Shown piece after piece: positions 22,883 through 32,555 of a DNA stretch of 64,000 nt; position 1 is the stretch's first letter; each line of letters begins with the position of its first letter. Both the position numbers and the translations under genes were made by a program. The stretch covers positions 558,001 through 622,000 of the forward strand of contig NC_014761.1 in NCBI RefSeq assembly GCF_000183745.1, given 5' to 3'. The DNA is from Oceanithermus profundus DSM 14977 (GTDB lineage: Bacteria; Deinococcota; Deinococci; Deinococcales; Marinithermaceae). The notes beneath the pieces are model-generated. The model did not search any database. It was not told where the DNA came from and saw only the letters and a list, made by a program, of their open reading frames with translations.

Positions 22883-25699
22883 ATGGAATCGTCGAAGCCG
22901 AAGAAGAAACACGAAGCCCTCTCCACCGACCGACGCAGCCTGCTCAAGGCCGCGGCGGCCAGTGCCGCGGCCGCGGCTGCGGGGCTCTCGGTCGCGCAGG
23001 GAGGAACGAACGAGGCCGAGAAGGACTGGCGCTGGGACAAGGCCGTCTGCCGCTTCTGCGGGACCGGCTGCGGGGTCATGGTGGCCACCAAGAACGACCG
23101 CATCGTTGCGGTTAAGGGGGACCCGCTGGCCCCGGTGAACCGCGGCCTGAACTGCATCAAGGGCTACTTCCTGGCGAAGATCATGTACGGCAAGGACCGC
23201 CTCACCCGCCCCCTGCTGCGCGTCAACAGTAAGGGCGAGTTCGACAAGAAGGGCGAGTTCAAGCCGGTCTCCTGGAAGAAGGCCTTCGAGGTCATGGCCG
23301 ATCAATTCAAGAAGGCCTACGGCGAGTTGGGCCCCACCGGGATCGCCTTCTTCGGTTCGGGCCAGTACACCATCCAGGAGGGCTTCGCCGCCAGCAAGCT
23401 CATCAAGGCGGGGTTCCGTTCCAACAACATCGACCCCAACGCCCGCCACTGCATGGCCAGCGCCGTCGCCGCCTTCATCCAGACCTTCGGCATCGACGAG
23501 CCCGCCGGCTGCTACGACGACATCGAGCTCACCGACAGCTTCGTGCTCTGGGGTTCGAACATGGCGGAGAACCACCCGGTCCTCTGGGCGCGGGTGATCG
23601 ACCGCAAGCTGTCGGCGCCCGACCGGGTCAAGGTCGCCGTGCTCTCGACCTACCAGCACATGAACGCCGACATGGCGGACCTGGCCATCATCTTCAAGCC
23701 CCACACCGACCTGGCCATCCAGAACTACATCCTGCGCGAGATCCTCTACAACCACCCCGACGCCATCGACCGCGACTTCGTCGACAAGTACACCACCTAC
23801 GCCACCGGCTACGTCGACATCGGCTACGGCATGCGCTCGGATCCGAACCACCCGAAGTACTCGGACAAAGAGCGCGAGACGATGCAGAAGGAGCTGGCCA
23901 AGACGGTCTCCGAGGCCGAGGCCAAGGCGCTCGCCTTCCTGGGGCTGAAGCCGGGCGACAAGCTGGAGATGAAGCACCGCGCCGCTGCGGGCGCGCACTG
24001 GCAGATCGCCTTCGAAGACCTCAAGAAGGCACTCGAGCCCTACACCCTCGACTTCGTCGCCGAGCTGGCCAAGGGCGACCCCGACGAGCCGCTCGAGAGC
24101 TTCAAGAAGAAGCTCCAGGAGCTCGTGCAGATCTTCGTCGAGCAGGGCCGCAAGGTGGTCAGCTTCTGGACGATGGGCTTCAACCAGCACACCCGCGGCA
24201 CCTGGGTCAACGAGCAGGTCTACGCCATCCACCTGCTCCTCGGCAAGCACGCCAAGCCGGGCTCGGGCGCCTTCAGCCTCACCGGCCAGCCCTCCGCCTG
24301 CGGCACCGCGCGTGAGGTCGGCACCTTCGCCCACCGCCTGCCCTCGGACATGGTCGTGGCCAACCCCAAGCACCGCGAGATCGCCGAAAAGATCTGGCGC
24401 GTTCCCGAGGGGACGATCAACCCCAAGGTGGGGGCCAACTTCGTGCAGATCATGCGCGACCTCGAGGACGGCAAGATCAAGTGGGCCTGGGTGCACGTCA
24501 ACAACCCCTGGCAGAACACCGCCAACGCCAACCACTGGGTCAAGGCCGCCCGCGAGATGGACAACTTCATCGTCGTCTCCGAGGTCTACCCGGGCATTTC
24601 GACCAAGGTGGCCGACCTGATCCTGCCCACGGCGATGATCTACGAGAAGTGGGGCGCCTACGGCAACTCCGAGCGCCGCACCCAGCACTGGCGTCAGCAG
24701 GTCACCCCGCCGGGCATGGCCATGCCCGACATCTGGCAGTACATGGAGTTCTCCAAGTTCTTCAAGCTGAAGGAGGTCTGGAAGGAGCACAAGCTGCCCG
24801 ACGGCACCGTGCTCCCCGACGTGCTCGACAAGGCCAAGGCCATGGGGTACGACCCCGAGCAGACCCTCTTCGACGTCCTTTTCAACCACCCCGAGCTGCG
24901 CAAGTTCGCCTGGCCCGACCCCATCGGCGAAGGCTTCCTCAACACCGAGGCCGTGGGCGACGGCCGCGCCATCCAGGACGCCGAGGGCAAGCCTTTCAAG
25001 GGCTACGGCTTCTTCGTGCAGAAGGCGCTTTGGGAGGAGTACCGCCAGTTCACGCTGGGCACCGGGCACGACCTCGCCGACTTCGACACCTACCACCGCG
25101 TGCGCGGCCTCCGCTGGCCGGTGGTCGACGGCAAGGAGACCCCCTGGCGCTTCAACACCAAGTACGACCCCTTCGCGCGCAAGGCCAACCCCGGCGGCGA
25201 GTTCGCCTTCTACGGCAAGGCCAAGAAGAAGATCCCCAAGGGCAACCTCTTCGGGCCCGAGGCGGGCACCTCGGTCGACCTGACCAACCGCGCCAAGATC
25301 TTCTTCCGCCCCTACATGGATCCCCCCGAGATGCCCGACGACCGCTACCCCTTCTGGCTGGTCACGGGCCGCGTGCTCGAGCACTGGCACTCCGGCACGA
25401 TGACGATGCGCGTGCCCGAGCTCTACCGCGCCGTGCCCGAGGCGCTCGTGTACATGAACCCCGAGGACGCCAAGAAGATCGGGGTGAAGGACGGGCAGTT
25501 CGTCTGGGTGGAGAGCCGCCGCGGCAAGGTCAAGGCGCGCGCCTCCACGCGCGGCCGCAACCGCCCGCCCAAGGGGCTGATCTTCGTGCCCTGGTTCGAC
25601 GAGCGCGTGCTCATCAACAAGGTCACCAACGATCAGCGCTGCCCCATCTCCAAGCAAACCGACTACAAGAAGGCGGCGGTGAAGGTCTACCCCGCCTAG
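22883..25699 (+). CDS. napA: periplasmic nitrate reductase catalytic subunit
   Basis: A 938-residue molybdoenzyme. A Tat signal ([11 protein letters not shown] at residues 17-18, followed by an Ala-rich core) is followed by the 4Fe-4S motif with Cys at 56, 59, 63 and 91 (CRFCGTGC...NCIKGYF) and the Mo-ligating Cys190 in ARHCMASA. The C-terminal molybdopterin-binding domain is complete. NapA reduces nitrate to nitrite in the periplasm. I chose ATG 22883 because it has the ribosome site and begins the Tat signal; an upstream in-frame ATG at 22811 lacks both. First gene of napAGHBFLD. Confidence 0.95.
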   Translation: MESSKPKKKHEALSTDRRSLLKAAAASAAAAAAGLSVAQGGTNEAEKDWRWDKAVCRFCGTGCGVMVATKNDRIVAVKGDPLAPVNRGLNCIKGYFLAKIMYGKDRLTRPLLRVNSKGEFDKKGEFKPVSWKKAFEVMADQFKKAYGELGPTGIAFFGSGQYTIQEGFAASKLIKAGFRSNNIDPNARHCMASAVAAFIQTFGIDEPAGCYDDIELTDSFVLWGSNMAENHPVLWARVIDRKLSAPDRVKVAVLSTYQHMNADMADLAIIFKPHTDLAIQNYILREILYNHPDAIDRDFVDKYTTYATGYVDIGYGMRSDPNHPKYSDKERETMQKELAKTVSEAEAKALAFLGLKPGDKLEMKHRAAAGAHWQIAFEDLKKALEPYTLDFVAELAKGDPDEPLESFKKKLQELVQIFVEQGRKVVSFWTMGFNQHTRGTWVNEQVYAIHLLLGKHAKPGSGAFSLTGQPSACGTAREVGTFAHRLPSDMVVANPKHREIAEKIWRVPEGTINPKVGANFVQIMRDLEDGKIKWAWVHVNNPWQNTANANHWVKAAREMDNFIVVSEVYPGISTKVADLILPTAMIYEKWGAYGNSERRTQHWRQQVTPPGMAMPDIWQYMEFSKFFKLKEVWKEHKLPDGTVLPDVLDKAKAMGYDPEQTLFDVLFNHPELRKFAWPDPIGEGFLNTEAVGDGRAIQDAEGKPFKGYGFFVQKALWEEYRQFTLGTGHDLADFDTYHRVRGLRWPVVDGKETPWRFNTKYDPFARKANPGGEFAFYGKAKKKIPKGNLFGPEAGTSVDLTNRAKIFFRPYMDPPEMPDDRYPFWLVTGRVLEHWHSGTMTMRVPELYRAVPEALVYMNPEDAKKIGVKDGQFVWVESRRGKVKARASTRGRNRPPKGLIFVPWFDERVLINKVTNDQRCPISKQTDYKKAAVKVYPA

Positions 25700-25709
25700 G
25701 GAGGTTAGG

Positions 25710-26426
25710 GTGCACGAGGTCGACAAAACCCGCCGCCGCATGATCTTCCGCACGCTGCAAGGGGTGACCCTTACCGCGGTGGGCGGCGCCTTCTGGGCGG
25801 GTTTCGTGCACGAGAACGCACAGGCGGACCTGGTGCTCAGGCCCCCCGGCGCCCTGCCCGAGGACGACTTCCTGGCGACCTGCATCCGTTGCGGCCTCTG
25901 CGTCAGCGACTGTCCCTACGACACGCTGCGGCTGGGGGCTTACGGCGACGACGTGCCCGTGGGCACGCCCTACTTCAAGCCGCGCGAGGTGCCCTGCTAC
26001 CTCTGCGAGGACATCCCCTGCGCGGCGGCCTGCCCCACGGGCGCGCTCGACCTGCTGGGCCTCACCGACGAAGAGGGCGAGCTCGACGTCAGCCGTTCGC
26101 GCATGGGGGTGGCCGTCGTCGACTACAACAACTGCATCGCCGCGCGCGGCCTGCGCTGCGACGCCTGCGTGCGCGCCTGCCCTTACATCGGCGACGCCAT
26201 CTTCGTCGACACCCGGCGCAACCCGCGCACGGGCAAGCACGCCATGCTGGTGCCCGTCGTCGACGCCGACTACTGCACCGGGTGCGGCCTGTGCGAGCAC
26301 GCCTGCGTGACCGAGAAGGCCTCGATCCTCGTGCTGCCGCGCGACGTGGCGCTGGGCAAGGCCGGCGAACACTACGACCTGCCCGCACCCAACTTCACGC
26401 CGGAGGTGCCCGAGAATGAAATCTAG
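25710..26426 (+). CDS. napG: NapG-type ferredoxin of the quinol dehydrogenase module
   Basis: A 238-residue protein with an N-terminal RRRMIFRTLQG Tat-like signal and four 4Fe-4S binding clusters (CIRCGLCVSDCPYD, CYLCEDIPCAAACP, CDACVRACP, CTGCGLCEHAC), as in MauM/NapG. With NapH it passes electrons from menaquinol to NapB/NapA; no NapC is present or required. The GTG start has GGAGGT upstream and it overlaps napH by 11 bp. Confidence 0.93.
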   Translation: MHEVDKTRRRMIFRTLQGVTLTAVGGAFWAGFVHENAQADLVLRPPGALPEDDFLATCIRCGLCVSDCPYDTLRLGAYGDDVPVGTPYFKPREVPCYLCEDIPCAAACPTGALDLLGLTDEEGELDVSRSRMGVAVVDYNNCIAARGLRCDACVRACPYIGDAIFVDTRRNPRTGKHAMLVPVVDADYCTGCGLCEHACVTEKASILVLPRDVALGKAGEHYDLPAPNFTPEVPENEI

Positions 26427-27234
26427 GCTGCGCTACGTCTACGACCACTACCGCTTCCTCATCCTGCGGCGTACGTTGCAGCTGGGCATCTTGCTGCTCT
26501 TCTTCGGCGCCAACGCCTGGGGCTGGAGCCTGCTCGTGGGCGACCTGAGCAGCTCGCGGATCCTGAACACGGTGCCGCTCGCCGATCCGCTGGCGGTGCT
26601 GCAGCTCCTGCTCGCGGGCGGCGCGCTCGCCGGCCAGGTGCTCGTGGGGGCGTTGATCGTGCTCGTGGCCTATGCGCTGATCGGCCGGGCGTTCTGTTCC
26701 TGGGTCTGTCCGGTGAACCTGATCACCGACCTGGCCGAGTGGGTGCGGAACCGCCTGGGCTTTCGCGAGCCGCCGCTGATGTACCTCAACCGCAACCTGC
26801 GCTACGTCGTGCTCGCGATGGTGCTGGTGCTGAGCCTGCTGCTCTCGCTGCCGGTCTTCGAGTTCGTGAGCCCGATCGCCGCGGCGTCGCGCGGCGTCGC
26901 CTTCGGCATGGGCATGGGGTGGGCGCTGCTGCTCGCGATCTTCCTCTTCGACCTCTTCGTGGTGCGCCACGGCTACTGCGGCCACATCTGCCCGCTGGGC
27001 GCGTTCTACAGCCTCACCTCGCGCTTCCGCAGGGTGCGCGTGCGCCACGAGAAGGACAGCTGCACCCTGTGCGGGCTTTGCTTCAACGCCTGCCCCGAAC
27101 CCCACGTGCTGAACCTGATCGGCAAGCACGACGGCACGGTCAACAACCCCGAGTGCACCAACTGCTTCCGCTGCGTCGAGGTCTGCGACGACGACGCCCT
27201 GTTCGTGAGCCTGAGTGGAGGATGGTCAAAATGA
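26416..27234 (+). CDS. napH: NapH-type membrane quinol dehydrogenase subunit
   Basis: A 272-residue integral membrane protein with four main helices, the two cytoplasmic CX3CP motifs typical of NapH (CSWVCPVN and CGHICPLG), and a C-terminal pair of 4Fe-4S motifs (CTLCGLCFNACPEPH; CTNCFRCVEVC). It oxidises menaquinol at the membrane and hands electrons to NapG. Its stop overlaps the napB start. Confidence 0.93.
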   Translation: MKSRLRYVYDHYRFLILRRTLQLGILLLFFGANAWGWSLLVGDLSSSRILNTVPLADPLAVLQLLLAGGALAGQVLVGALIVLVAYALIGRAFCSWVCPVNLITDLAEWVRNRLGFREPPLMYLNRNLRYVVLAMVLVLSLLLSLPVFEFVSPIAAASRGVAFGMGMGWALLLAIFLFDLFVVRHGYCGHICPLGAFYSLTSRFRRVRVRHEKDSCTLCGLCFNACPEPHVLNLIGKHDGTVNNPECTNCFRCVEVCDDDALFVSLSGGWSK

Positions 27235-27863
27235 AGGAAATGAAAGCGATGGTCTTGTTGTTGGGTCTTTTCGTGGTGGCGGTGCTGGCCTTCTTGGTCT
27301 ACGACGCCACCGCCAAGAAAACCTCGCCCGCGCCGCCAGCGACGGCGACCGCCGTGGAGCAGCCGGCGTCCACGGCGAACGCGCCCGCGGAAGCGGCGAC
27401 CCCGTCCGCCGAATCGACGGGGGCCGGCATCCGCAGCAGCGACCTGCTGACGTCGGGGAGCGAGGAGCTGCCGGTGCCCACCACCAACGCGCCGGCCCCG
27501 GGCAGCGCCGAGCGCCTGCCGCGCGCCTACGAGAACGCTCCCCCGCAGATCCCGCACTCCATCGAGGGCCTGGTGCCCATCACCCTGGGCAACAACGCCT
27601 GCCTGAGCTGCCACCTGCCGGGCGTCGCCGAGAACGTCGGGGCCACGCCGCTGCCGCCGACCCACATCAAGATGGACCTCTTCTCGGACAGCGAGGGCAA
27701 GAAGGTCCCCGTCGACCCTGCCCGCTACGCCTGCACCCAGTGCCACACGCCGCAGGCCGACGTGCAGCCCCCGGTGCCCAACGAGTTCCAGCCCGAGTTC
27801 CGCAACCCCGAGCTCAAGAACAAGTCCAACCTGGACCAGCAGTGGAACGAGGGGGTTCAGTAG
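27231..27863 (+). CDS. napB: diheme cytochrome subunit of periplasmic nitrate reductase
   Basis: A 210-residue protein with an N-terminal hydrophobic helix (about residues 5-24), a long Ala/Pro/Thr/Ser linker (about residues 28-95) and a NapB domain with two CXXCH motifs at about 124 (CLSCH) and 168 (CTQCH), plus the conserved PPTHIKMD and VPNEFQP segments. It delivers electrons to NapA. The linker makes it longer than usual NapB. The ATG at 27231 is 9 nt after GGAGG and overlaps the napH stop by 4 bp; an earlier ATG at 27222 abuts the ribosome site and is unlikely. Confidence 0.92.
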   Translation: MKEMKAMVLLLGLFVVAVLAFLVYDATAKKTSPAPPATATAVEQPASTANAPAEAATPSAESTGAGIRSSDLLTSGSEELPVPTTNAPAPGSAERLPRAYENAPPQIPHSIEGLVPITLGNNACLSCHLPGVAENVGATPLPPTHIKMDLFSDSEGKKVPVDPARYACTQCHTPQADVQPPVPNEFQPEFRNPELKNKSNLDQQWNEGVQ

Positions 27864-27864
27864 C

Positions 27865-28326
27865 GTGAAGCGGCGCGCCTTCCTGGCCCGGCTCGCACCC
27901 AAGTCGGGGAGGCGCGTCCTCCCGCCCTACACCACGACGGAGACCGACTTTTCCCCCTGTCTGAACTGCAGCGGGCCCTGCGTAACGGCCTGTGAGGAGG
28001 AGACGGGCGTGCTCGTGCGCGACGCCGCGGGACGCCCGTTCCTCGACTTTCAACGGGCGGGCTGCACCTTCTGCCGCGCCTGCCTGGACGCCTGCCCGGA
28101 AGGGGTGCTGGAAGGGCCGGGGCGGTCGCCGCTGGCGCAGGTGTGGATCGAAACCGGCGCCTGCCTGGCCCACCGCGGGGTGGTCTGCGTGGCCTGCAAG
28201 CAGGCCTGCCCGGAAGACGCGGTAACCTTTGAGGGGATGATGCGGCCGCGGATCAACGAAGCCTGCACCGGATGCGGGTTGTGCGTGCCCGCCTGCCCCG
28301 TGGAGGCGGTGGCGTGGTCCGGATAG
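27865..28326 (+). CDS. napF: NapF-type ferredoxin
   Basis: A 153-residue cytoplasmic ferredoxin. Cys groups are CLNCSGPCVTAC, CTFCRACLDACP, CVACKQACP and CTGCGLCVPACP, giving three to four 4Fe-4S sites. The N-terminal KRRAFLAR motif is typical of NapF, which helps load Fe-S clusters or activates NapA before export. GTG start preceded by GAGGGGG; it starts 1 bp after the napB stop. Confidence 0.88.
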   Translation: MKRRAFLARLAPKSGRRVLPPYTTTETDFSPCLNCSGPCVTACEEETGVLVRDAAGRPFLDFQRAGCTFCRACLDACPEGVLEGPGRSPLAQVWIETGACLAHRGVVCVACKQACPEDAVTFEGMMRPRINEACTGCGLCVPACPVEAVAWSG

Positions 28327-29234
28327 CCCTGCTGGTGCTGGGGACGGCGCTGGGCGGCCTGGGCCTGGCGGCGCAGCTGCACGCCGCCGTGAGCGCCTGG
28401 ACGGCCGGACCGGACGCCGTCTACCTGGGGACCGAGGACGGCCGGGTGCTGCGCTACCTCCCCGAAACCGACGCCCTGGAGGAGGTGTGGCGGCTCGCGC
28501 CGGTCGAACGCGTGACCGGGACCGGGCAGCCCAAGCTCTACGCCTTGGACGTGCGGGACGGCGTGTTGCTGTGGGTGCGCGAGGGTTCGAGCGGCTTCCG
28601 GGTCGTCGAGCGCTTCCGCCCGGGCGAGCGGCCCCGGGTGGTCGTTTCCGAGGCGCTCGAGCTGCCGGTGGTGGCCGCCTGGTTCGACGATCCCGACGGC
28701 TACGTGCTCGTGCTCCTCGACGGCGAGGTCGTCTGGGTCGGCCCTACGGGCGAGGTGCGTCGCCGCGTGCAGGTCACGCGCAGCGCCGTGGGCGCCGCCG
28801 ACAAGCACGGCCGCCGCCTGGCGATCGGCGACGAGGGCGGACTGGTGACCCTCGTGGACCTGGACTCGGGCCGGGTCGTGCTGCAGAGCGCTCAGCACCG
28901 CGACAAGGTGCTGTCGCTGGATTTGGGGGGGCGCTGGGTGCTCTCGGGCGGACGCGACCGCAAGGGCGCGGCCCTGGACCTCTCCGGCGGGGCCTCCCTG
29001 GCGCTGCGCGCCCGTTTCTTCGTCTACGCCGTCGCCCTCGACCCCGAAGAGCGGCTGGCGGCCTACACCTACGACGAGACCGGAACCCTGCGCGTCGTCG
29101 ACCTGGTGGCGCGGCGCGAGCTGCTGCTCCGCGGCGGCTTCAACGGCGTGGACCGGCTGATGTTCTGGAACGAAGACTGCCTGATCCTCGCCAGCGAGCA
29201 AGGACGGGTGTGGTGCTGGAGGTGGCGAGAATGA
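28314..29234 (+). CDS. napL: NapL-type periplasmic beta-propeller protein
   Basis: A 306-residue protein with a signal peptide (RIALLVLGTALGGLGLAAQLHA) and WD40/quinoprotein-like beta-propeller repeats (TAGPDAVYLGTEDGRVLRY; GDEGGLVTLVDLDSG; SEQGRVWCWRW). NapL of this kind is found in the nap operons of Campylobacter and Wolinella, between napF/napB and napD, exactly its position here. Its role is unclear even there. The GTG at 28314 starts the signal peptide and overlaps napF by 13 bp. Confidence 0.75.
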   Translation: MVRIALLVLGTALGGLGLAAQLHAAVSAWTAGPDAVYLGTEDGRVLRYLPETDALEEVWRLAPVERVTGTGQPKLYALDVRDGVLLWVREGSSGFRVVERFRPGERPRVVVSEALELPVVAAWFDDPDGYVLVLLDGEVVWVGPTGEVRRRVQVTRSAVGAADKHGRRLAIGDEGGLVTLVDLDSGRVVLQSAQHRDKVLSLDLGGRWVLSGGRDRKGAALDLSGGASLALRARFFVYAVALDPEERLAAYTYDETGTLRVVDLVARRELLLRGGFNGVDRLMFWNEDCLILASEQGRVWCWRWRE

Positions 29235-29599
29235 ACGTATCGGGACTGGTGGTGCGCGTGAACCCCGAGCGGTTCGCACAGGTTCTGGAAGTGCTGGAGG
29301 CCGCGCCGTGGGCCGAGGTTTACACCCACGACGGCGAGAGCAAGCTGGTCGTCGTGATCGAGGCCGAGGACACCGCGGCGGAGATGGCCGTCTACCGCAC
29401 GATCGAGGGCGTGGAGGGCGTGCTCTCGGTGGAGCTTGCCTACAGCTACAGCGAGGAACTGGAAAACGCCCGCGACGAGCTGGAGGTCCAGGACGGGGTG
29501 CCCGAGGTGCTCTCGGACGAGGTCCCGGCCGACCGGGTGCGCTACGGCGGCGACGTGCGCACCCTGCTCAAGGAGCACCTGGAAAAGCTGCAGGACTGA
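29231..29599 (+). CDS. napD: NapD chaperone for NapA
   Basis: A 122-residue protein beginning MNVSGLVVRVNPERF, with the ferredoxin-like NapD fold (VYTHDGESKLVVVIEAED; MAVYRTIEGVEGVLSVELAYSY). NapD binds the NapA Tat signal and holds back export until the cofactor is inserted. The C-terminal extension of about 35 acidic residues is longer than usual. The ATG overlaps the napL stop (ATGA). Last gene of the nap operon. Confidence 0.9.
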   Translation: MNVSGLVVRVNPERFAQVLEVLEAAPWAEVYTHDGESKLVVVIEAEDTAAEMAVYRTIEGVEGVLSVELAYSYSEELENARDELEVQDGVPEVLSDEVPADRVRYGGDVRTLLKEHLEKLQD

Positions 29600-29603
29600 C
29601 GCC

Positions 29604-30179
29604 TCAAAGCCAGCGCAGGTCGCCGTTCGTCACGTCGTAGACGGCGCCTTCCAGCCGCAGCCGGCCGGCTGCGGCCTCCTGCGCCAGCAGCGGGGAAGCG
29701 GCCAGGAGGTCGCTCAGGACCCGCCGCACCTGCAGAGGGGCCGCCGCGTCGGCGTCGCCGACGTCGGGAGGAAGGCCGGCGCGCAGTTCGCGCACCAGCC
29801 GGGCCAGCTGTTCGGGCAGTCCGGCGCCGCCCTCGACGGCGGCCTTGAGGGCGCCGCACTGGGTGTGCCCCAGCACCACGACGAGCGGCACCCCGAGGCT
29901 GCCGACGGCGAACTCGAGGCTGGCGACCCCGGCCGCACCCGCCATCTGGCCGGCGCTGCGGACCACGAAGAGCTCGCCGAGGGGGGCGTCGAAGAGGGTC
30001 TCAGGGGCCACCCGGGCGTCGGCGCAGCCCACCACCGCGGCTACGGGGCGGTGCGCCCGCGGCAGCGACAGGGAGGCGGGCGCCGCGTCGCTGTGCAGCC
30101 GCTGCAGGAAGCGTCGGTGCCCTTCGCGCAGGCGGGCGAGGGCTTCGTCGGCGGAGAAGCGGTTCGTCGGCTCGGGCAT
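29604..30179 (-). CDS. beta-class carbonic anhydrase
   Basis: A 191-residue protein with the zinc-site motifs of beta-carbonic anhydrase: CADAR (Cys52, Asp54, Arg56) and GHTQCGA (His105, Cys108). The enzyme interconverts CO2 and bicarbonate in the cytoplasm. On the minus strand TAAACT (30192-30187) ends 7 nt before the ATG, so the message is probably leaderless even though GGGGAGG lies between. It diverges from the DUF4129 gene, with 49 bp between the two starts. Confidence 0.92.
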   Translation of the reverse strand: MPEPTNRFSADEALARLREGHRRFLQRLHSDAAPASLSLPRAHRPVAAVVGCADARVAPETLFDAPLGELFVVRSAGQMAGAAGVASLEFAVGSLGVPLVVVLGHTQCGALKAAVEGGAGLPEQLARLVRELRAGLPPDVGDADAAAPLQVRRVLSDLLAASPLLAQEAAAGRLRLEGAVYDVTNGDLRWL

Positions 30180-30228
30180 CCTCCCCAGTTTAGCGCGTTC
30201 TAATTGGGAATCTTCTTATACTGACGGG

Positions 30229-31623
30229 GTGAAGGCCCTGCTCCCGGTCGCCGCCGTCTTCTGGCTCGTCGCGCTCGAACCGCGCCTCTGGCCCGGGGCG
30301 CTGGCGTACCTGCTGGCGTGGCTCCTGCTGGCGCGTTGGCAGGGGGAGCTCGTGTGGGGCGCTCCGCTCTTCGCCCTCTACCTGTTCTGGGGGCTCGAGC
30401 TCAGCCCCGAGGCCTTCGGCGACCTGACGTTGCGGCTGCAGCTCGCGGGGCGGCTGACCTCGGGGCTGCTGGTCTGGGCCTACGCCGCCGGCCTGGCGCA
30501 GCGCGGGAGCCGCTGGGCGGTGGTCCCGCTCTTCGCCTGGGCGTTCCTGCTGCGGCCCGAGGCGGGGGTGGTGGGCCTGGGTCTGGCCGCCTGGGCCTAC
30601 TGGAACTTCTGGTACCTGCGCGCGCAGTACCTCGAGCGCGGCGCTGCCTTCAGGATCGCGCCGCGGGCGCTCGCCGCCGCGGTCCTGGCCGCCCTGGCCC
30701 TGGCCGCCCTGGCGGGCCTTTCGGGGTGGACGCCGCTCGCTGCGCCCCGCGCCGCCCCGCCCCCGGCGCCGCCCTGGGCGGCGCTGGAATCCCCGGCGCC
30801 CGAGCCGCCGCCGGCCGCGCCCGGCCTCGCGGGCGGCGCCGCCCGCGCCCCCGCGCCGGCGGCCGGCGCGGCGCTGCCCGGCTGGGTGGACGCGCTGAGC
30901 CGCTACGCCGCGGTGCTCGCGGCGGTGGCCTCGTTCCTGCTCCTGCTCGTCCTCGCCCGGATCGTCTGGATCCTGCTGCGTCCGGGCGGGCGGCGTTTCG
31001 GGTTCGCGCCCCGGATGCTCGTACTGGCCGCGCTGGTCCTGGTATCGCTGCTCTTCTGGATGGCCTGGTACGGCTTCCTCTACGGGGGCGAGGGCGTGGG
31101 CGCGGGCGCCTTCGCCCCGCGCCCCGTTCCCGTGACGGCCCCCGCCGTGTCCGGCGGGGCGGAGCCCGCGGAGCCGCCGCCCGCCGCGCCCCGCTGGCCG
31201 GGCCGGGTGCTGGGCGGGGCGCTGGCCCTGGGCACGCTCGCGCTCGCGGTGCTGATCGCGGGGCTCGCCTTCGTACTGTGGCGGCTCCTGCGGGGCCGCG
31301 CTTCCGAAGCGGCGGACGCGCCGGCGGGCGGCGCGGGCCCACGCCCGCGGACCGAGCGGCACGCGGGCCGGGTGCGGGCCGCTTACCGGACCTTCCTGCT
31401 CGCGATGCGCCCGCGCCTGCCGCGGCAGGCGAGCGAGACGCCGCACGAGTACGCGCACCGGATCGCCGTGCGCGAGCCGGCGCTGGCGGAGGCGGTCTGG
31501 GGGCTGACGCGGCTCTACGAACCGGTGCGTTACGGCGGGCTGGCCGACGAGGCCGAGGCGGCCGCGGCCGAGGCCTGGTTGCGGCGGATCGAGGCGGAGC
31601 TGGAGAAAGGGGAGGAAACGTGA
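30229..31623 (+). CDS. DUF4129 domain membrane protein
   Basis: A 464-residue protein with several membrane helices in the first 170 residues, a Pro/Ala-rich periplasmic region, further helices (about 225-250, 265-285, 325-350) and a C-terminal cytoplasmic DUF4129 domain (RAAYRTFLLAMRPRLPRQASETPHEYAHRI; LTRLYEPVRYG). DUF4129 proteins occur with MoxR and DUF58, as here. The transglutaminase-like partner usual in such clusters is absent. GTG start 6 nt after TATACT (30217-30222), so leaderless. Confidence 0.75.
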   Translation: MKALLPVAAVFWLVALEPRLWPGALAYLLAWLLLARWQGELVWGAPLFALYLFWGLELSPEAFGDLTLRLQLAGRLTSGLLVWAYAAGLAQRGSRWAVVPLFAWAFLLRPEAGVVGLGLAAWAYWNFWYLRAQYLERGAAFRIAPRALAAAVLAALALAALAGLSGWTPLAAPRAAPPPAPPWAALESPAPEPPPAAPGLAGGAARAPAPAAGAALPGWVDALSRYAAVLAAVASFLLLLVLARIVWILLRPGGRRFGFAPRMLVLAALVLVSLLFWMAWYGFLYGGEGVGAGAFAPRPVPVTAPAVSGGAEPAEPPPAAPRWPGRVLGGALALGTLALAVLIAGLAFVLWRLLRGRASEAADAPAGGAGPRPRTERHAGRVRAAYRTFLLAMRPRLPRQASETPHEYAHRIAVREPALAEAVWGLTRLYEPVRYGGLADEAEAAAAEAWLRRIEAELEKGEET

Positions 31624-32555
31624 TCGAGACTTGGTACGCGCGGGTCGCGCAGAACGTCGAACGGGTGATGGTGGGGCAGGAGGAGGCGCTGCGGCTGATG
31701 CTGGCCGGCGTCCTGGCCGGGGGGCACGTGCTGCTCGAGGACGTTCCCGGGACCGGGAAGACCACGCTGGCGCGGGCGCTGGCGGTCAGTTTGGGCCTCG
31801 GCTTCAAACGGGTGCAGTTCACCCCCGACCTCCTCCCCAGCGACCTGACCGGGGTCAACGTCTGGCAGGACGGAGCCTTCCGCTTCGTGCCCGGCCCCGT
31901 CTTCACCCAGGTGCTGCTCGCCGACGAGATCAACCGCGCCACCCCCAAGACGCAGTCGGCGCTCTTGGAGGCGATGGCCGAGGGGCAGGTGACCGTCGAC
32001 GGCGAGACCCGTCCGCTCGAGGCCCCCTTCTTCGTCGTCGCCACCCAGAACCCCATCGAGATGGACGGCACCTTCCCGCTCCCCGAGGCCCAGCTCGACC
32101 GCTTCCTGCTGCGGTTGCGGCTGGGTTACCCGGACGCCGAGGAGGAGGTGCGGATGCTCGAACGCCTGCGCGCGCGCCACCCCATCGAGGCGCTCGAGCC
32201 CGTTTCCGACGCGGCCGAGGTGCGCTCGATGCAGGAGGCGCTGGCGGGCTTGCGGATGGAGCCCGAGCTGGTCCGTTACGTCGTCGACTTGGTGCGCGCG
32301 ACCCGCGTCGACCCCGACGTGGCCCTGGGGGCGAGCCCGCGCGCGGCGCTGGCGTTGCAGCGCACGGCGATGGCGCTGGCGGCGCTGGCGGGGCGGGACT
32401 ACGTCCTTCCCGACGACGTCAAGCAGGCCGCCGGCCCGGTGCTCGCGCACCGGATCATCGTGCGGCCCGAGGTGCGCATCGAGGGGGTGACCGCGGCCGA
32501 GGTGATCGAGCGGGCCCTGAAGGCCGTGGCCGTTCCCGCCGAGGAGCTGGGTTGA
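31620..32555 (+). CDS. MoxR-type AAA+ ATPase
   Basis: A 311-residue AAA+ ATPase with Walker A GTGKTTLARAL, Walker B LLADEINRATPKTQSALLEAM, and the MoxR hallmark QNPIEMDGTFPLPEAQLDRF. MoxR ATPases act as chaperones, often for metal insertion or complex assembly, together with the DUF58 protein encoded next to them. The GTG start follows GGAGG and overlaps the DUF4129 stop (GTGA). Confidence 0.93.
   Translation: MIETWYARVAQNVERVMVGQEEALRLMLAGVLAGGHVLLEDVPGTGKTTLARALAVSLGLGFKRVQFTPDLLPSDLTGVNVWQDGAFRFVPGPVFTQVLLADEINRATPKTQSALLEAMAEGQVTVDGETRPLEAPFFVVATQNPIEMDGTFPLPEAQLDRFLLRLRLGYPDAEEEVRMLERLRARHPIEALEPVSDAAEVRSMQEALAGLRMEPELVRYVVDLVRATRVDPDVALGASPRAALALQRTAMALAALAGRDYVLPDDVKQAAGPVLAHRIIVRPEVRIEGVTAAEVIERALKAVAVPAEELG

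Noticed and set aside
22835-25885. A very long open frame on the minus strand opposite napA
   Set aside because: It is the GC-rich antisense shadow of napA; its protein is low-complexity Val/Leu/Gly/His with no domain, whereas napA has all Nap motifs.
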